Assembly: GCA_035652095.1 (NCBI GenBank)
Contig: DASREM010000050.1
Span: forward strand, 1-43,357
Source: DASREM01 sp035652095
GTDB lineage: Bacteria > Acidobacteriota > Terriglobia > Terriglobales > Acidobacteriaceae
Direction of reading: 5' to 3'
Length of the DNA stretch: 43,357 bases
Within the stretch, counting starts at the first letter, position 1; each line of letters opens with the position of its first letter. The notes beneath the pieces were generated by a model. That model was not told the origin of the DNA and did not search any database. It worked only from the letters and a program-made list of their open reading frames with translations. Shown here one piece after another: positions 41,305-43,357 of the stretch. The position numbers were made by a program, and so were the translations under genes.

Positions 41305-43350
41305 CTAGGTCTGAATGATTCTCGGTGTAATGAAGAAGATCAGCTCCTGGTTTGAAGTGTTTACCGTCTGGTGCTTGAACAGGTTGCCCAGGATTGGCAG
41401 GTTGCCTAACAGCGGGACTTGCGAGATGTTGATCGAGTTCTGCGTCTGAATGACGCCGCCGATCACCACCGTGCCGCCATCGGTTACCAGCACCTGCGTG
41501 GTCGCCTGCTGCGTGATCAGTGTCGGGTTGCCCTGCACTGTCCGTCCGAAGTCAGGCGTGGTGTTTTCCACGTCCACGTTCAGGAAGATGGTTCCTTCCG
41601 ACGTGATCTGCGGAACTACCGTCAAGCGCAGGAACGCGTCCACGTAAGTAACCGTGGGCGGACCGCCCAACTGCGCCTGGGTCACGATCGGCACCCGGAC
41701 GCCCTGGCGGACCAGAGCCTGGATGTTGTTCTGTGTTACGACACGCGGACGAGACAGAATCTTCAGCAGGCCGCGAGACTCGGCCAGCGTCAGCACTGCA
41801 TCGATACGCACGTTGTTGCTGGCGTTGACAAAGGTCAAGCCGCTGGTCGGGCTCGTAACTGGCAGGTTCGAGAACAATGGAATCTGCGTTCCCGCCGCCG
41901 TTGCTGAACCGCCCACGGTGATGTAGCCGGGATTCAGGCCGTTCACCTGGGTTGGCGAAGTGCCGACACTATTAGCGCCGCCAATCGCGGTGTGGCCGTT
42001 GCCCCAGCCAAATCCCAGCTGGGTTCCGATATCGCGCGCGAAGCTGCGCGTCGCAGCCACCACGCGGGCTTCAATTTCAACTTCCTGCGTCTTACGGTCA
42101 AGCTGGGTCAGCAGGCGATCGATCTGCGGCATCACCGTCGGGATGTCGGAGATGATCACGGCGTTGGTGCGGTCGTCCGAGATCACATCGCCGCGCTGGG
42201 TGAGGAACTTCTTCACCGTGCTGACGACGTCCTTGGAGTGCGCATAGCTCAGGAACCGGGTCACCGTGACTTTATCGATGGCCAGAGCTTCGGCTTCGAT
42301 CTGGGCCCGGCGGCCCTCCGCTTCCTTGCGCAGTGTATCCACCGTCGCAATGCGGAGCACGTTGCCTTCGAGCTGGCGCGCCAGTTCGTTGTTCTTCAGA
42401 ACGATGTCGAGCGCCTGGTCCCACGGCACGTCATCAAGCACGATGGTGAGCGTGCCTTTAACGTTGGGATCAAGCACCACGTTCAATCCGCTGATCTCGT
42501 GGATCAGGCGGAAGAAATCTTTCAGGTCCACGTCCTTCAAGTTGACCGAGATTGGCTCGCCCGTGTATTTCGGGCCCACCGTCGCGGGGGACTGCGCCAT
42601 CTGCGCCTTCTGCTCGGCCGCCATATTGACCGCGGGCTGCGGTGCAGAAGATTGAGCGGCGCTGCGCACCGGCATCAGGTCGCCTTCCGGGCGCTCCACG
42701 AACTTCATCGCCGCCGAGCCGGCACGCACCGAAGGCGGTGCCGTAGCTTCGTCCTTCGGCTTGTACGAAGGCTCGATAAAGGCGAAGTCGACCGGAGAAG
42801 AAGCGGTCTCCGTAGGCTTTGCCGGAGCCGGGACCGTGGCCGCGGCCTTCGGAGCAGGAACTTCGTTCTTCGCCGCCACGACCGTAGCGGTGGCCTTGGA
42901 GGTCGCGGGTTTCGCGACTTCCTTTGCCGTGCTCGCCGGGACCGACAGCTTCAATACGATCTGGTTCTCTTGTCCCGGGACCAGTTCGTATTTGCAGGCT
43001 TGGGCCAAATCCACAACCACTCGCGTAGTTGGCGGATTCTGGCCGTCGGTGCCGATGCGCACGCCCTTGACTTCCTGGTCGGCCACGGTAATGTGGTTTT
43101 GCGTCGCCACCGTCACCGTGTTCGGCAGGTCAACGACGACCCGCGCCGGCCGGTCCAGTGCGGTCAGTTTTGGGGTGACTTGCCCGCGAGCAGTGATCTG
43201 CACGCGGATTCCGTCCTCGCCCCGCACGACCTCGACTTTCTGCAGCGCGGCGTGCTTGATCGTATCTGCGCCCGTGCTCTGCGTCTCAGCCGATGCCAGC
43301 AGCACCATCACCAGCAGCGGTAGGAAAACACCCAGCAGTTGCTTTCGCAT
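41305..43350 (-). CDS. pilQ: type IV pilus secretin PilQ
   Basis: The 681-residue outer-membrane secretin forms the pore through which the type IV pilus passes. It has a signal peptide (RKQLLGVFLPLLVMVLLASA) and an AMIN domain (about 30-130) that binds peptidoglycan. A long Ala/Pro/Lys/Thr-rich linker (about 140-260) follows, then an N0/STN domain (SVNLKDVDLKDFFRLIHEISGLNVVLDPNVKGTLTI) and an N1 domain (FLTQRGDVISDDRTNAVIISDIPTVMPQIDRLLTQLD). The secretin core ends VPLLGNLPILGNLFKHQT...FFITPRIIQT. The start is 7 bases from the window edge, so its ribosome-binding site is only partly seen (AAGCGAA). Upstream pilM-P genes would lie beyond the edge. The gene ends in a Rho-independent terminator. 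Confidence 0.96.
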   Translation of the reverse strand: MRKQLLGVFLPLLVMVLLASAETQSTGADTIKHAALQKVEVVRGEDGIRVQITARGQVTPKLTALDRPARVVVDLPNTVTVATQNHITVADQEVKGVRIGTDGQNPPTTRVVVDLAQACKYELVPGQENQIVLKLSVPASTAKEVAKPATSKATATVVAAKNEVPAPKAAATVPAPAKPTETASSPVDFAFIEPSYKPKDEATAPPSVRAGSAAMKFVERPEGDLMPVRSAAQSSAPQPAVNMAAEQKAQMAQSPATVGPKYTGEPISVNLKDVDLKDFFRLIHEISGLNVVLDPNVKGTLTIVLDDVPWDQALDIVLKNNELARQLEGNVLRIATVDTLRKEAEGRRAQIEAEALAIDKVTVTRFLSYAHSKDVVSTVKKFLTQRGDVISDDRTNAVIISDIPTVMPQIDRLLTQLDRKTQEVEIEARVVAATRSFARDIGTQLGFGWGNGHTAIGGANSVGTSPTQVNGLNPGYITVGGSATAAGTQIPLFSNLPVTSPTSGLTFVNASNNVRIDAVLTLAESRGLLKILSRPRVVTQNNIQALVRQGVRVPIVTQAQLGGPPTVTYVDAFLRLTVVPQITSEGTIFLNVDVENTTPDFGRTVQGNPTLITQQATTQVLVTDGGTVVIGGVIQTQNSINISQVPLLGNLPILGNLFKHQTVNTSNQELIFFITPRIIQT

Positions 43351-43357
43351 TTCGCTT

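Noticed and set aside
41992..43323. 443-codon open frame on the plus strand opposite pilQ
   Set aside because: It is rich in Arg and His with no domain or signal, and PilQ on the other strand is unmistakable; this is an effect of GC-rich codon use.
1..43357. tRNA, rRNA, CRISPR array, prophage or antiphage system
   Set aside because: No cloverleaf-like sequence, spaced palindromic repeats, integrase, nuclease/toxin pair or phage structural gene could be found.

Overview
The window is about 43 kb of chromosomal DNA, moderately GC-rich by eye. It almost certainly comes from an Acidobacteriota genome of the Koribacter/Terriglobales kind. The lineage call is inferred from gene content: a large Oar-like TonB-dependent receptor with an N-terminal carboxypeptidase-regulatory-like domain, sulfatase-fold proteins with C-terminal TPRs, a Vps10/BNR-propeller secreted protein, and dispersed intergenic repeats. 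No rRNA, tRNA, CRISPR array, phage or complete insertion sequence was seen. At most the first ~135 bases may hold the relict end of a mobile element.

Layout. 1-9.3 kb: a secreted di-haem cytochrome, two convergent sulfatase-fold/TPR paralogues whose stop codons overlap, and the Oar-like receptor. 9.3-16 kb: a DUF309 protein, a DegT-type aminotransferase, an SH3 lipoprotein, a Vps10-like propeller and an Ig/OmpA-like envelope protein. 16-21.5 kb: an NtrC-type regulator with its kinase, a Pro/Lys-rich secreted protein and a TPR protein. 21.5-27.6 kb: a GT39-like membrane glycosyltransferase, an MFS exporter, a secreted sialidase-like protein, FabI, TsaE and a PilZ-like protein. 27.7-32.2 kb: a PafA-like alkaline phosphatase whose segments are in permuted order, then a K+ channel gene translationally coupled to the NAD(P)HX-repair gene. 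32.2-41.3 kb: two APC permeases, thiE, accC, accB, a proline peptidase, two overlapping small membrane proteins and an F420-type oxidoreductase. 41.3 kb to the end: the type IV pilus secretin pilQ, whose start lies 7 bases from the edge.

How the genes fit together. Much of the window concerns the cell envelope and secretion: many signal peptides and lipoboxes, outer-membrane proteins, propellers and PilQ. The right half adds housekeeping functions: fatty-acid synthesis (FabI, AccB, AccC), thiamine, tRNA t6A modification and metabolite repair. Several strong Rho-independent terminators separate the minus-strand genes. I moved several starts to internal ATGs where a ribosome-binding site, lipobox or overlap supports it.

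The most unusual item is the protein at 27890-29473. All metal ligands expected of a PafA-type alkaline phosphatase are present, but the segment carrying the last ligand (HGSPW...APTLAAALG) sits at the N-terminus, before the segment that normally begins the enzyme. The C-terminus stops where that segment would normally follow. This looks like a natural circular permutation.
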